Assembly (NCBI GenBank): GCA_024684065.1
Contig: JAIKXO010000067.1
Location: 1 to 64,000 of the forward strand
DNA from: Lachnospiraceae bacterium
GTDB taxonomy: Bacteria > Bacillota_A > Clostridia > Lachnospirales > Lachnospiraceae
Direction: 5' to 3'
Length of the DNA: 64,000 nt
This document shows, in pieces, positions 43,505-52,101 of this stretch. How positions within the stretch are numbered: the stretch's first letter is position 1; every line of letters begins with the position of its first letter. A program made the position numbers and the translations under genes. The notes under the pieces were generated by a model. It was not told the origin of the DNA and ran no database searches. It saw nothing but the letters and a program-made list of their open reading frames with translations.

Positions 43505-46183
43505 ATGAGATTAAAAGATCTGCTCGGCGTTGTAAATGATAAAAACAAAGATATTCAGGAACGCCTCTTAATGCTTGTTACTCTTATTGCGATAGTCGCA
43601 CTGATCGCGGTATTTATAGGAGGACTGTTTGTAGGCGAAACAGTTGGCGGAGAGATCGTCATCGGACTTGCGATCGTAGTTTTCGGTCTCATCATCTATT
43701 TTTCCGCAAGGCATAATAAGCTGAGAACGGGAGCGAACATAAGTTCGTTAATGATAGTATTTCTTGTGATACCGTTTACCTTTTTTACGAGCGGGGGTAT
43801 TTATGGCGGTGCTCCTCTGTGGATCATCCTCTGCGCCGTATTCATAACAATGACTACCAAGGGCAGGGTTCGTTTTTTCTTATGGATCTCTGAAACGATC
43901 GTAACGGCAGCCTGCTATTTTATCGGATATCATCATCCTGAGTATATTTCCGCTCATTCAGCGAAAACAGCATATATGGATTCCCTTATGTCAGTTGTGG
44001 TGGTCGGTTCGATGATAAGCATGATGATAGGCTTTTCCATCAGAGCTTACAGGGCCGAGAACCTGCAGGGCGAGAAACAGCGTAAGGAAATAGACGAGCT
44101 TAACAGGGCGCAGAATCAGTTCTTCTCAAATATGAGCCATGAGATCAGGACACCCATTAATTCCATAATCGGGCTTAATGAAATGATCTTAAGGGAGGAC
44201 AACATTTCAAAAGAGGTTGCCGAAAATGCCCGGAATATCCAGTCGGCCAGCCACCTTCTTCTGCATATCATAAACGACATCCTTGATATGTCAAAGATCG
44301 AGTCGGGAAACATTGAGATCAGGCCGGTCGAGTACAGCATGGAGGAACTGCTTTCCGATGTCATAGGAATGATAGAGATAAGGGCAAGCGAGAAAGATCT
44401 GAGCCTTTTGGTAAGCGTTGACCCGAATCTTCCCTCCGAACTTTACGGGGACGAGGTAAAGATAAAGCAGATCCTTATAAACATTCTTACCAATGCCGTA
44501 AAGTATACGAAAGAGGGTTCGGTAAGCCTGTCTATTCAGTTTGAAAAAAGAGAGGGAAATGAACTGCTTGTGATCTTTTCCGTTGCTGATACCGGTATCG
44601 GCATCAAAAAGGAAAACATCCCCTATCTTTTCTCCGCCTTCAGACGTATGGACACGGACCAGAACCGGAATATAGAAGGAACAGGGCTGGGGCTCGCCAT
44701 CGTCAAAGAGTTTACCGAGCTTATGGACGGCAGCGTAAAGGTTAACAGCGTATATATGCAGGGCTCGACTTTTGTGGTCGAAATACCTCAGCACAGTGTC
44801 TCCGCAAAGGTGATCGGCAATTTCAATATGCATAATATACGCTCAAAAAATAACGTCCAGTACAGAAAGAGCTTTGAGGCTCCGGAAGCCAAGATACTCG
44901 TTGTTGATGACAATGCCATGAACCTTATGGTTGCAAAAAAGCTCCTGAAGGGATGCGGTGCGGTCATAGACACGGCTAATGACGGGGAAGAGGCACTTCA
45001 GAAGACCATGGCCCAGAAATATGATCTTATATTTATGGATCATCTGATGCCCGAAATGGATGGAATAGAATGTTTCCATCGTATCAGAGAACAGATCGGC
45101 GGACACTGCAATGATACCAAGGTCTGTATCCTTACCGCAAATTCCGGAAGTGATAAACAGGCTGTATATATGAAGGAGGGCTTTGACGGATATCTCCTTA
45201 AACCTGTGAACAGCGCGAAGCTTGAGGAAGAGGTGATACGTCTGCTTCCTTCGGAGTTAGTACATATCCTTGATTCCGATATCATTCTTTCCGAAAACGA
45301 GCAGTTCATAAACAGAAATCATCAGAAAAAGCTTCCGGTTATTATCACGGCCGACAGTATATGCGATCTGCCTGACAGCCTTTTAAAACAGAACGGAATA
45401 TCTACCCTGCCTTATCATGTAAGGACGGAGAGGGGAGTGTTCCTAGACGGGATCGAGACGGAGGCGAAGGAGCTGATAGCTTTTATGAAGGAGAACAGCG
45501 GATTTGTCAGGTCTGAGGCGCCGGAAGTGGAGGAGTACGAACTGTTCTTTTCTGAAAACCTGAAAAGAGCGAACAATATCATACATATTACCATGGCAAA
45601 GGACGTAAGCTCAGGGTATTCCCGGGCTTTGGAGGCTGCCGGCGCTTTCGATAACGTAACCGTTATAGACAGCGGACATCTTTCAAGCAGCATGGGTATC
45701 ATGATACTGGAAGCGGCGAGGATGGTACAGGATGGCCAGCCGGTAGAAAGGGTAGCAGTGGAGCTTATTGAGATGAGGTCGAAGCTGCATACCAGCTTTA
45801 TAGTGGAGGATACTTCCTATCTGGCAAGAGCCGGCAGGATCAATCCGTTTATAAGCAGGCTTACAAACGCATTTATGCTTCATCCCATGCCGGTGCTTTT
45901 TTTAAGGGACAGTAAGCTGAAGGTGGGAAGGATATGTTTCGGCACAAGAGAATCCGCACGAAAGAAATATATTTATTCCGCGCTCAATACAACACATCCC
46001 ATAGATAAAAGTATGTTATTCATAACCTCTGCCGGGCTTTCAACCCAGGAGCTTAAGCAGATTGAAAAGGAAGTGAGCAAGATCGTAAGCTTTGATAAGA
46101 TCCTGTTCCAAAAGGCCTCTTCGGCGATAAACGTAAACTGCGGCCCGGGCTCCTTCGGCCTCCTCTTCAAAACGGTTATGTGA
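43505..46183 (+). CDS. Hybrid histidine kinase fused to a complete DegV domain
   Basis: 892 residues. Membrane segments (about 20-185), HisKA with His212 (SHEIRTPI), ATPase (N-box NILTNAVKYT, G1 DTGIGIK, G2 GTGLGLAI), receiver with VVDDNAMN, Asp512 (MDHLMPEMDG) and LKPV, then from about residue 610 to the end a full-length DegV domain: ITADSICDLPDSLL, MAKDVSSGYSRAL, VIDSGHLSSSMG, SYLARAGRI and NCGPGSFGLLF. DegV/FakB proteins bind single fatty acids. Two usual ligand-contact segments differ here: RSEAPE where TSQPS-like sequence is common, and Asn-Cys in place of His-Thr before GPG. One continuous frame, no internal start needed. Fusion of a lipid-binding domain to a kinase suggests fatty-acid-linked signalling. 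Confidence 0.93.
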   Translation: MRLKDLLGVVNDKNKDIQERLLMLVTLIAIVALIAVFIGGLFVGETVGGEIVIGLAIVVFGLIIYFSARHNKLRTGANISSLMIVFLVIPFTFFTSGGIYGGAPLWIILCAVFITMTTKGRVRFFLWISETIVTAACYFIGYHHPEYISAHSAKTAYMDSLMSVVVVGSMISMMIGFSIRAYRAENLQGEKQRKEIDELNRAQNQFFSNMSHEIRTPINSIIGLNEMILREDNISKEVAENARNIQSASHLLLHIINDILDMSKIESGNIEIRPVEYSMEELLSDVIGMIEIRASEKDLSLLVSVDPNLPSELYGDEVKIKQILINILTNAVKYTKEGSVSLSIQFEKREGNELLVIFSVADTGIGIKKENIPYLFSAFRRMDTDQNRNIEGTGLGLAIVKEFTELMDGSVKVNSVYMQGSTFVVEIPQHSVSAKVIGNFNMHNIRSKNNVQYRKSFEAPEAKILVVDDNAMNLMVAKKLLKGCGAVIDTANDGEEALQKTMAQKYDLIFMDHLMPEMDGIECFHRIREQIGGHCNDTKVCILTANSGSDKQAVYMKEGFDGYLLKPVNSAKLEEEVIRLLPSELVHILDSDIILSENEQFINRNHQKKLPVIITADSICDLPDSLLKQNGISTLPYHVRTERGVFLDGIETEAKELIAFMKENSGFVRSEAPEVEEYELFFSENLKRANNIIHITMAKDVSSGYSRALEAAGAFDNVTVIDSGHLSSSMGIMILEAARMVQDGQPVERVAVELIEMRSKLHTSFIVEDTSYLARAGRINPFISRLTNAFMLHPMPVLFLRDSKLKVGRICFGTRESARKKYIYSALNTTHPIDKSMLFITSAGLSTQELKQIEKEVSKIVSFDKILFQKASSAINVNCGPGSFGLLFKTVM

Positions 46184-46186
46184 ATA

Positions 46187-46231
46187 CTCAGAGTAAACGG
46201 AAATTGTGAAGCAATTTCCGTTTACTCTGAG
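46187..46231 (+). terminator. 20-bp perfect hairpin after the kinase-DegV gene
   Basis: Arms 46187-46206 and 46212-46231 are perfect complements around a 5-base loop, starting four bases after the stop codon. No long T-run follows, but the stem is strong enough to protect or end the transcript. Confidence 0.65.
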
Positions 46232-46350
46232 GGACCGAAAAGTTCTGCTTTTCAGAACTTTTCGGCAATAAGGAGTTTGCGCCAGCAAACTCTGTCTTTG
46301 TTTACTCTGAGGGACCGAAAAGTTCTGCTTTTCAGAACTTTTCGGCAATA
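46221..46350. repeat. 50-bp direct repeat carrying hairpins of families A and B
   Basis: Bases 46221-46270 recur exactly at 46301-46350. Each copy holds a 13-bp hairpin (46235-46247 with 46253-46265, and the equivalent 80 bases on). The 30 bases between copies form the family B hairpin (GTTTGC/GCAAAC). These hairpins fill the gap between the convergent kinase-DegV and lexA genes. Confidence 0.85.
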
Positions 46351-46355
46351 TTTAT

Positions 46356-46404
46356 CAAATTAAAAGGGACGGAAAAGTTCAGTTTATCAGAACTTTTCCG
46401 TCCC
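46356..46404 (-). terminator. Intrinsic terminator of lexA
   Basis: GGGACGGAAAAGTTC (46366-46380) pairs perfectly with GAACTTTTCCGTCCC (46390-46404). Read on the - strand, the stem is followed by TTTTAATTT, a typical terminator tail, 22 bases after the lexA stop. Confidence 0.8.
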
Positions 46405-46425
46405 TCCTTTCGTACACCGGAGAAC

Positions 46426-47046
46426 TCAGAACCTTCGGAAAACGCCGAATACCTTGCCGAGTATCGTTACATTATCAACGATGATCGGATCCATGGTATC
46501 ATTTTCGGGCTGGAGCCTGTAATGGCCGTTCTCGGCATAGAATGTCTTGACCGTGGCGGAATCATCAACGAGGGCTACTACCACATCTCCGTTTTGGGCT
46601 GTGTTTACACATTCGACAAAGATCTGATCCCCGTCGAATATCCCAATGTTTATCATTGAATCGCCTTTAACCTTAAGAACAAAGGTCTCTTTGTTTGGAA
46701 CGATATCGACAGGAAGCGGAAAATAACCTGAAATGTTCTGCTCGGCTAAAATTGGCTGGCCTGCGGCAACGGTACCTACGATGGGTATAGAGGCCATCTC
46801 CTGACGGGCGACATTGAAGCTGTCATCGACGATCTCTATGGCACGGGTCTTAGAAGAATCTCTTCTTATATAACCCATTCTCTCAAGGCTTTCAAGATGG
46901 GCATGTACACTCGAGGTGGACTTAAGCCCCACAGCCTCACAGATTTCCCTCACTGCGGGCGGGTATCCTCTTTTAAGTATCTCTTCTTTGATATAATCCA
47001 GAACCTCCCGTTGCTTCTGTGTTATTTCATTATTTCTCCTTGGCAT
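46426..47046 (-). CDS. lexA: SOS repressor LexA
   Basis: 206 residues. The winged-helix domain (TQKQREVLDYIKEEILKRGYPP, SVHAHLESLERMGYI) is followed by the S24 self-cleaving domain: cleavage site Ala-Gly in TVAAGQPI, nucleophile Ser in KGDSMINIGI and Lys in SATVKTFY. It represses DNA-damage genes until RecA filaments trigger self-cleavage. I choose the ATG at 47046, preceded by GGGGAGG; the ATG at 47067 lies before that site. Three LexA boxes lie in the gap shared with the divergent gene. Confidence 0.97.
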   Translation of the reverse strand: MPRRNNEITQKQREVLDYIKEEILKRGYPPAVREICEAVGLKSTSSVHAHLESLERMGYIRRDSSKTRAIEIVDDSFNVARQEMASIPIVGTVAAGQPILAEQNISGYFPLPVDIVPNKETFVLKVKGDSMINIGIFDGDQIFVECVNTAQNGDVVVALVDDSATVKTFYAENGHYRLQPENDTMDPIIVDNVTILGKVFGVFRRF

Positions 47047-47216
47047 GTTTCCTCCCCTTTTATTCATGAACTCTGTGTTTCGGGAATAGCTTATAAAGGA
47101 TTTTTCATGGGCGGCAGATCCAAAGCGGATAAGACCGGAAACCCAGGCGATCCGTGAACTCTCTTTACTCCCTTGATTATTCTATCACATTTTCCTGAAA
47201 AAGAAAACAGAAAAAT

Positions 47217-47289
47217 CGAAAAAATGTTCGATTTAATATTGACAAATCGAATAAATGTTCGTATAATCATCATACAGAACAAATGTTCG
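47217..47289. promoter_or_regulatory. Three LexA boxes
   Basis: CGAAAAAATGTTCG (47217-47230), CGAATAAATGTTCG (47248-47261) and AGAACAAATGTTCG (47276-47289) fit the Firmicute SOS box CGAAC-N4-GTTCG with one mismatch each. Box 2 fills the spacer of the promoter at 47239 and box 3 lies just after its -10, so LexA should shut it tightly. Confidence 0.9.
47239..47267 (+). promoter_or_regulatory. Perfect-consensus promoter of the SOS gene
   Basis: TTGACA (47239-47244), a 17-base spacer and TATAAT (47262-47267). The spacer is occupied by LexA box 2. It drives the LysM-type gene on the + strand. Confidence 0.9.
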
Positions 47290-47362
47290 GCATATCGAAC
47301 GGATTAATCGGTACTGATTTTTATAGTTTTTTTTGAATTAATGTATGAGGGGTGTGATGATC

Positions 47363-47794
47363 ATGAAGAGTACGGTTTCATACAGGGATTATAAAAGAAG
47401 AGAATTTAACAGGCTGAAGAGAGAAGCTGTACGCTATATTTCCGCAAATAAGATAAAGTTTTTTACTGTTGCCCTGATCTTTACGATAGTGTTGGTCCTG
47501 GGGATACTGGCCGGCGCACGGTTCATCTATGCCTCATCCTATGACAGCTCCGAAGACGGGCCAGGAAAAGTAAAGTGTTATAAAAGCGTAATGATCTATC
47601 TTGGAGATACTCTTGATTCAATAGCTGAAGCGAATTACGTTGAAGGAAGCGTAAGCAGGGAGGCTTATAAAAATGAGATCGCCAGTATAAATCATCTCGG
47701 CATCGGAACCGAGCTCATACCTGGAAACTGCCTTACGATCCCGTTCTTTTCCGAACCGGCTCCCAAGCCTGTATATTGCCTGATATCATATTAA
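47363..47794 (+). CDS. YneA-like SOS division inhibitor (membrane plus LysM-like)
   Basis: 143 residues: a basic cytoplasmic start, one membrane segment (about 31-53) and an outside LysM-like domain (SVMIYLGDTLDSIAEANYVE ... GTELIPGNCLTIPFF). The architecture and the position divergent from lexA match YneA of Bacillus and its relatives, which delay cell division during DNA damage. Three LexA boxes and a strong promoter precede it. The start at 47363 is nine bases after GAGGGG; in-frame ATGs at 47345 and 47357 are less well placed. The function is inferred from architecture and regulation, not from close sequence match. Confidence 0.85.
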   Translation: MKSTVSYRDYKRREFNRLKREAVRYISANKIKFFTVALIFTIVLVLGILAGARFIYASSYDSSEDGPGKVKCYKSVMIYLGDTLDSIAEANYVEGSVSREAYKNEIASINHLGIGTELIPGNCLTIPFFSEPAPKPVYCLISY

Positions 47795-47906
47795 CGCTTT
47801 ATATTCGTAAGTGATTATTGTTTAAATGCACATAGTGATAAATTAAAATATTGATATTAACCTACGCAAACTTTCAAAATTCGTTGTTTTGTTTCATCCC
47901 CACACA

Positions 47907-47943
47907 AGGAGCGTCCGACCCTATGGACGCTCCTATCTTTTTT
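47907..47943 (+). terminator. Intrinsic terminator upstream of the truncated chemoreceptor
   Basis: AGGAGCGTCC (47907-47916) pairs perfectly with GGACGCTCCT (47925-47934) around an 8-base loop, followed by ATC and TTTTTT (47938-47943). It may end the SOS gene transcript, 113 bases upstream, or be left over from a lost gene. It stands directly before the chemoreceptor remnant. Confidence 0.85.
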
Positions 47944-48005
47944 GTCCGCAATACGGTTCGCAATACGGACTGTGGAGACGGAGCAGGGAACATTTACCGG
48001 ACTTC

Positions 48006-49229
48006 GTGAATGAGTTCCGCAGGATGATAGGATACAGGGACAGGTCTGATTTTCCGGATACATTGGATGCATGGACGAGCAAACTTCATTCCGATGACAA
48101 AGATATGGTCCTGTCAGAGTTCGGCGGAACACTGGCCGATAAAACCAACAGTAAGAAGTACGATGTCAATTACCGGTTAAGGATCAAGTCGGGGGACTAC
48201 AGGTGGTACCGTGCGGCAGGTAATCTTTCAAGGAACAGCAAGGGCATCCCTGAGATATTCATAGGGATTTTCATTGATATAACAGATCAGATGGAACAGT
48301 CGAGAAAGCTGGAGATAGAAACCCAGCGTCACGAAGCTATAGATCAAACGTTGTCCGAGGGAAGCTGGAGCATGAACGTGATTGGCAGAGATCCATCCAA
48401 CCCGAACAATCCTTTCTGGTGGAGTCAGCAATTCAGACGTCTTCTCGGATACAGGGACGAGAATGACTTTCCGAACGTGCTTAATTCATGGAGTGACAGC
48501 CTTCATCCGGAAGATAAACAGGCGGCATTGGATGCTTTTAATAACCATGTAAGTGATTATTCCGGCAGAACACCGTTTGACATTGAATACAGACTGAGGC
48601 GAAAGGACGGCTCTTACAGGTGGTTTAAGGCCGTTGGCACGACCGTAAGGGAGAGCGATGGGACCCCTATAGTTGTCGCAGGCTCGATACTGGACATAAC
48701 GGACTCCAAAAAGACTAAAGAAATTGAGCAGGAGATGAGTGAGAGTGTAAACAACCTCACACAGGCTCTGACGGATATGACAAAAACCGTTGACCAGGCT
48801 ACGAAAGATATGACCGGCGTGGCCGAAAAGCAGGGTGAAATTGTAAAATCAACCGACATAATAAATGAATCTGTAGAGGCGTCCCTTAAGATAATCGACA
48901 GCATCCAGGACATAGCTTCACAGACCAACCTTCTGTCATTGAACGCATCCATAGAGGCTGCAAGGGCGGGGGATGCCGGCAGGGGATTCGCTGTTGTGGC
49001 GGAAGAAGTCGGGAGACTGGCTATCACTTCAACAAAAACGAGCGAGGAGATCGCTAAGACCCTGAACCATATGTCAGATACCATAAACAGCATGGTTGAA
49101 AAGACTGTGGGTATAAATGAAAACATTACGTCACAGGGTTCAGCGATGGAAGAGATCAATGCGAGTATAGAGGAACTGAACGCAATGGCGGAGAGCCTCA
49201 GCCAGATTGCCATGGAATTGGCCGAATGA
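48006..49229 (+). pseudogene. 5'-truncated PAS-PAS chemoreceptor (MCP)
   Basis: About 407 residues from GTG 48006: a PAS domain missing its first strands, a complete second PAS ([15 protein letters not shown] ... ILDITDSKK), and an MCP signalling coiled coil with the hairpin tip [25 protein letters not shown] that binds CheA and CheW. The two PAS domains are close paralogues; by comparison the first lacks about 25 residues. There is no membrane segment or HAMP domain. The open frame extends upstream to 47889 but runs through a terminator, and no ribosome site is visible. It may be dead, or make a soluble receptor from an internal start. It implies the organism has chemotaxis genes elsewhere. 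Confidence 0.65.
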
Positions 49230-49555
49230 CAGGGCCGTGCCGCATCACCATGTTTTATTAACATATTCATCAATATTGGAGATAAGCCGCAGGATATCAT
49301 TCTTGCGGCGTTTCTCATTATCCGGGGGAATTATCAGCAGTGCGGAAAAAATAAAGTGCGAAGTGATGATTAATGTCTGCAGAATACAGTGGAAAACAGG
49401 TCTGTCGGTTCTTATAAGGATGCCCGGTATATGAAGAACACAGATAATATGTATGAAGCGCCGCATTCAAATTATTACGTTTTGTAAGAATGAAAATGAT
49501 GACAGCAATATGATCGATAAGGTATACTATAAAGAAAAAACGAGGAAATAAACAT
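49230..49555. other. Intergenic stretch, no supported gene
   Basis: 326 bases between the chemoreceptor remnant and the S41-like lipoprotein gene. A GCCGCAGGATATC/CTTGCGGC hairpin lies near 49288-49310. A weak - strand frame (49245-49466) encodes a hydrophobic stretch and a charged tail but has no ribosome site. A TATACT sequence near 49524 may be the -10 of the next gene; I see no good -35. Confidence 0.4.
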
Positions 49556-51388
49556 ATGAAAGCAAAATTGACAGCAATTTTTTTTCTTTTGAGCCTGTGC
49601 TTACTGTGTGCATGCGGCGGGGCAGGAGAGGTAAATCCCCGCTACAGGGAAGAGCCCGTAAAGGTTTATACCGATGGAGAAGAAGTGGGCGAACTGACTT
49701 TGCGTTTTTATAACAGGACGCCTAATGTTCCGTACCTTGGGATGAGCGAATATTCTGAATACGTGAAACAGCAGCCTCTGACCATTCATCCGGAAGGAAA
49801 TGATACTTATGTTTTGGAGAACGGGATCGGAGAAGAACTTATCTGTGATGCCAAAGAAGGCAGGATTGTCGTTAAGGATTGGGGGAAGTTTTTTGACCTT
49901 CCTCTGCCTCTGGAAGATGAAGCATTGGGCTGGAAGGATACCCAAACACATTTCGCGAGGATCACGAAAGTTGAATATGAAGGAAAGGCAGCGCCTGTTA
50001 CGCTGGATTTTGCAAAGTACGGGATCAGACTATACGCCGATCAAGACGATATTTATCTGCCTGTTTCGACACTGTCAAATATAATGACGGATATTGCCAC
50101 CAATCATATGCTTTACAATGGTGAGAATCTATACGTACAAAGAATAAGTCTTGACGGAACCGGTATCGAAGGATTCTATCAGTCTGAGAGGTTTAAGGCT
50201 GAAATTAATGGGGAAAAGAGAAAGCCGGATATCATAAAGCAGTCATATGCCGATCTGTGCTTTAACTTCGATTATTTTTTCGGCCATCCGGGTGTGGCTG
50301 TTCTGGATGAAGCCATTGCCGATAAAGGGCTTGATCAGGCCCTGAAAGATCTCGGAAAGGAAGGAAGAGACATACGAAGAGGTCTCCTCTCGAATGATCT
50401 TGAGGAATACGTTTCGACCCTGAACCATTTGTTTAATGCATACCTGTCTGACGGGCATACCTTGTTTACCGAAATGGCTTCTCTGATGATGACTCCTGAA
50501 ATAGCGTCCGATACCGTGAAATTGGAAAGGATGGAGCAAAAATATTTTGAGGATTTATTGGATACTCCTCCCATCTTGAAACAGATGATCCATGCGACCG
50601 TTCGGCCACAGCGTGAGCTGGCCTGGGGCGAGGAGGTCTATCGGGAATCCGGGAGCACAGCTTTCATTCGTCTGGATGGGTTCCTCCCGGATGAGGAAGC
50701 GTGGGCGGACTATTATCAGAGTGGGGGAGATCTGCCGGAGGACGATCTCGGTATCGTGGCTTCCGGTCTCAGAAAAGCATCCCAAAACCCCGATATCGAA
50801 AATGTGATCTTTGATCTCAGCTGCAATGGCGGCGGAAGTCCGGACGTGATGATGGCGATACTTGCCATGACGACCGGACAGGATGAGATGTACGGTATTC
50901 AGAAGATCACGGGACAGAAGATGACCTTCACATTTGAAGCAGATACGAATTTTGACGGGGTTTTTGATGAAAAAGATAAGGAGACCCGGTATGATTTTAA
51001 CTATGGGGTTCTTGTGACCCGTCACGCTTTTTCCTGCGGCAATCTGTTCCCTTTCATCTTTCAGGAGGGCGGAGCAGTGGTTATCGGCGAGCCCAGCAGC
51101 GGCGGTTCATGTTGTGTCCAGGCAGGGACTGATGCGGAGGGGTTCAATTACTACATGTCCTCTGCCCGGTGGCAGCTTATCGATTCCGAAGGAAACACAG
51201 TAGAAGGCGGATGCAGTGTGGATCTGCCGACGACTGTTGTTTCCAGCGAAGATGCAGACAATTTACTTTTTCTTCTCGGGGTGAATGAGAACCTTCCTTT
51301 CTATTCGGATCTGTATGATGATGAAAAGCTTGACGAGATGATGAATGAATGGTTTGCGGCGGATGAGGAGTCTGACGAAGCAGCGTGA
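49556..51388 (+). CDS. Lipoprotein with S41-type peptidase domain
   Basis: 610 residues. A signal peptide with lipobox (LCA|C, near residue 20) makes it a surface lipoprotein. The N-terminal half (about 30-230) is a beta-rich domain of unknown type. The C-terminal half resembles the S41 (tail-specific protease) fold: IRLDGFLPDEE, IFDLSCNGGGSPDVM (usual DLRxNGGG), VTRHAFSCGN with the likely nucleophile Ser, and VIGEPSSGGS. No PDZ domain is evident. Substrate unknown. It is flanked by unrelated genes. The ATG has a GAGGAAA site nearby. Confidence 0.83.
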   Translation: MKAKLTAIFFLLSLCLLCACGGAGEVNPRYREEPVKVYTDGEEVGELTLRFYNRTPNVPYLGMSEYSEYVKQQPLTIHPEGNDTYVLENGIGEELICDAKEGRIVVKDWGKFFDLPLPLEDEALGWKDTQTHFARITKVEYEGKAAPVTLDFAKYGIRLYADQDDIYLPVSTLSNIMTDIATNHMLYNGENLYVQRISLDGTGIEGFYQSERFKAEINGEKRKPDIIKQSYADLCFNFDYFFGHPGVAVLDEAIADKGLDQALKDLGKEGRDIRRGLLSNDLEEYVSTLNHLFNAYLSDGHTLFTEMASLMMTPEIASDTVKLERMEQKYFEDLLDTPPILKQMIHATVRPQRELAWGEEVYRESGSTAFIRLDGFLPDEEAWADYYQSGGDLPEDDLGIVASGLRKASQNPDIENVIFDLSCNGGGSPDVMMAILAMTTGQDEMYGIQKITGQKMTFTFEADTNFDGVFDEKDKETRYDFNYGVLVTRHAFSCGNLFPFIFQEGGAVVIGEPSSGGSCCVQAGTDAEGFNYYMSSARWQLIDSEGNTVEGGCSVDLPTTVVSSEDADNLLFLLGVNENLPFYSDLYDDEKLDEMMNEWFAADEESDEAA

Positions 51389-51486
51389 TATTCATTCCGG
51401 GGTTTATGAAATTTCCCCGTCACATAAAAAAACATAATATTTAAGTGAAACGAGGGACCGACCCCTATTACAGAAAGAGGTATAAT

Positions 51487-51963
51487 ATGTTTCGCGAAAT
51501 GAGACGATTTAAACAACAGATCAGCAAAGAGGAGTGTATACGGATATTGAAGGAGGAGCCGCGCGGTGTTCTTTCCGTGATCGGTGATGACGGATATCCA
51601 TATGGGATCCCTTTGGATCACTGGTATAATGATGAAGACGGAAAGCTTTATTTTCACGGCGCTAAGGAAGGGCATAAGCTGGATGCCATCGCCAGATGCG
51701 ATAAGGTATGTTACTGTGTTTATGACAAAGGTTACCGCAAAGAAGGGGAATGGGCCCTGAATATAAACAGTGTTGTGGCCTTCGGACGTATGAAGCTTGT
51801 AGAGGATCCGGATAAGACGAGAGAGATCTGTACGAATCTGTGCCGCAAATTTACTGATGATGAAGCTTATCTTCAAAAAGAACTTACAAATGCACTGCCC
51901 AGAGTTCAATGCCTGGAACTTACAATAGAGCATATGACCGGAAAGCTGGTTAATGAATCATAG
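51487..51963 (+). CDS. PNPOx-fold flavoprotein, NimA-like
   Basis: 158 residues. Pattern of the pyridoxamine-phosphate-oxidase-like split barrel that binds FMN: EEPRGVLSVIGDDGYPYGIPLDHWY, KLYFHGAKEGHKLDAI and CYCVYDKG. Such small proteins include nitroimidazole reductases (Nim) and general FMN or heme binders, so the substrate is open. The ATG at 51487 is six bases after AGAGG and is preferred over the ATG-less extension from 51445. It is an isolated gene. Confidence 0.88.
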   Translation: MFREMRRFKQQISKEECIRILKEEPRGVLSVIGDDGYPYGIPLDHWYNDEDGKLYFHGAKEGHKLDAIARCDKVCYCVYDKGYRKEGEWALNINSVVAFGRMKLVEDPDKTREICTNLCRKFTDDEAYLQKELTNALPRVQCLELTIEHMTGKLVNES

Positions 51964-52101
51964 AAGGTAAACCGGTATTGTTTCGGGGTTACTGAACATC
52001 GAAAGCTGGCTTAGGAAGGTTGTTTTTGAGCCCTGTCCGAGTATCAGTTCAGGGCGGAAACAGCTGGGATTTTAAACAGATTACCATATCAGGGGGAAAA
52101 G
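51964..52101. other. Intergenic stretch with two weak hairpins
   Basis: 138 bases before the diguanylate cyclase gene. GTAAACCGG pairs loosely with TCGGGGTTAC (about 51967-51992), and GCCCTG (52030-52035) pairs with CAGGGC (52050-52055). I looked for a c-di-GMP riboswitch, since one would make sense here, and found neither GEMM core motif. Confidence 0.4.

Noticed and set aside
48614..49318. 234-residue - strand frame opposite the chemoreceptor
   Set aside because: The + strand carries an unmistakable MCP signalling motif.
49245..49466. 73-residue - strand frame with a hydrophobic stretch and charged tail
   Set aside because: The tail looks somewhat protein-like, but there is no ribosome site, no promoter and no partner; at best a remnant.
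51964..52101. Leader of the diguanylate cyclase considered as a c-di-GMP riboswitch
   Set aside because: The core motifs of the known c-di-GMP classes are not present.
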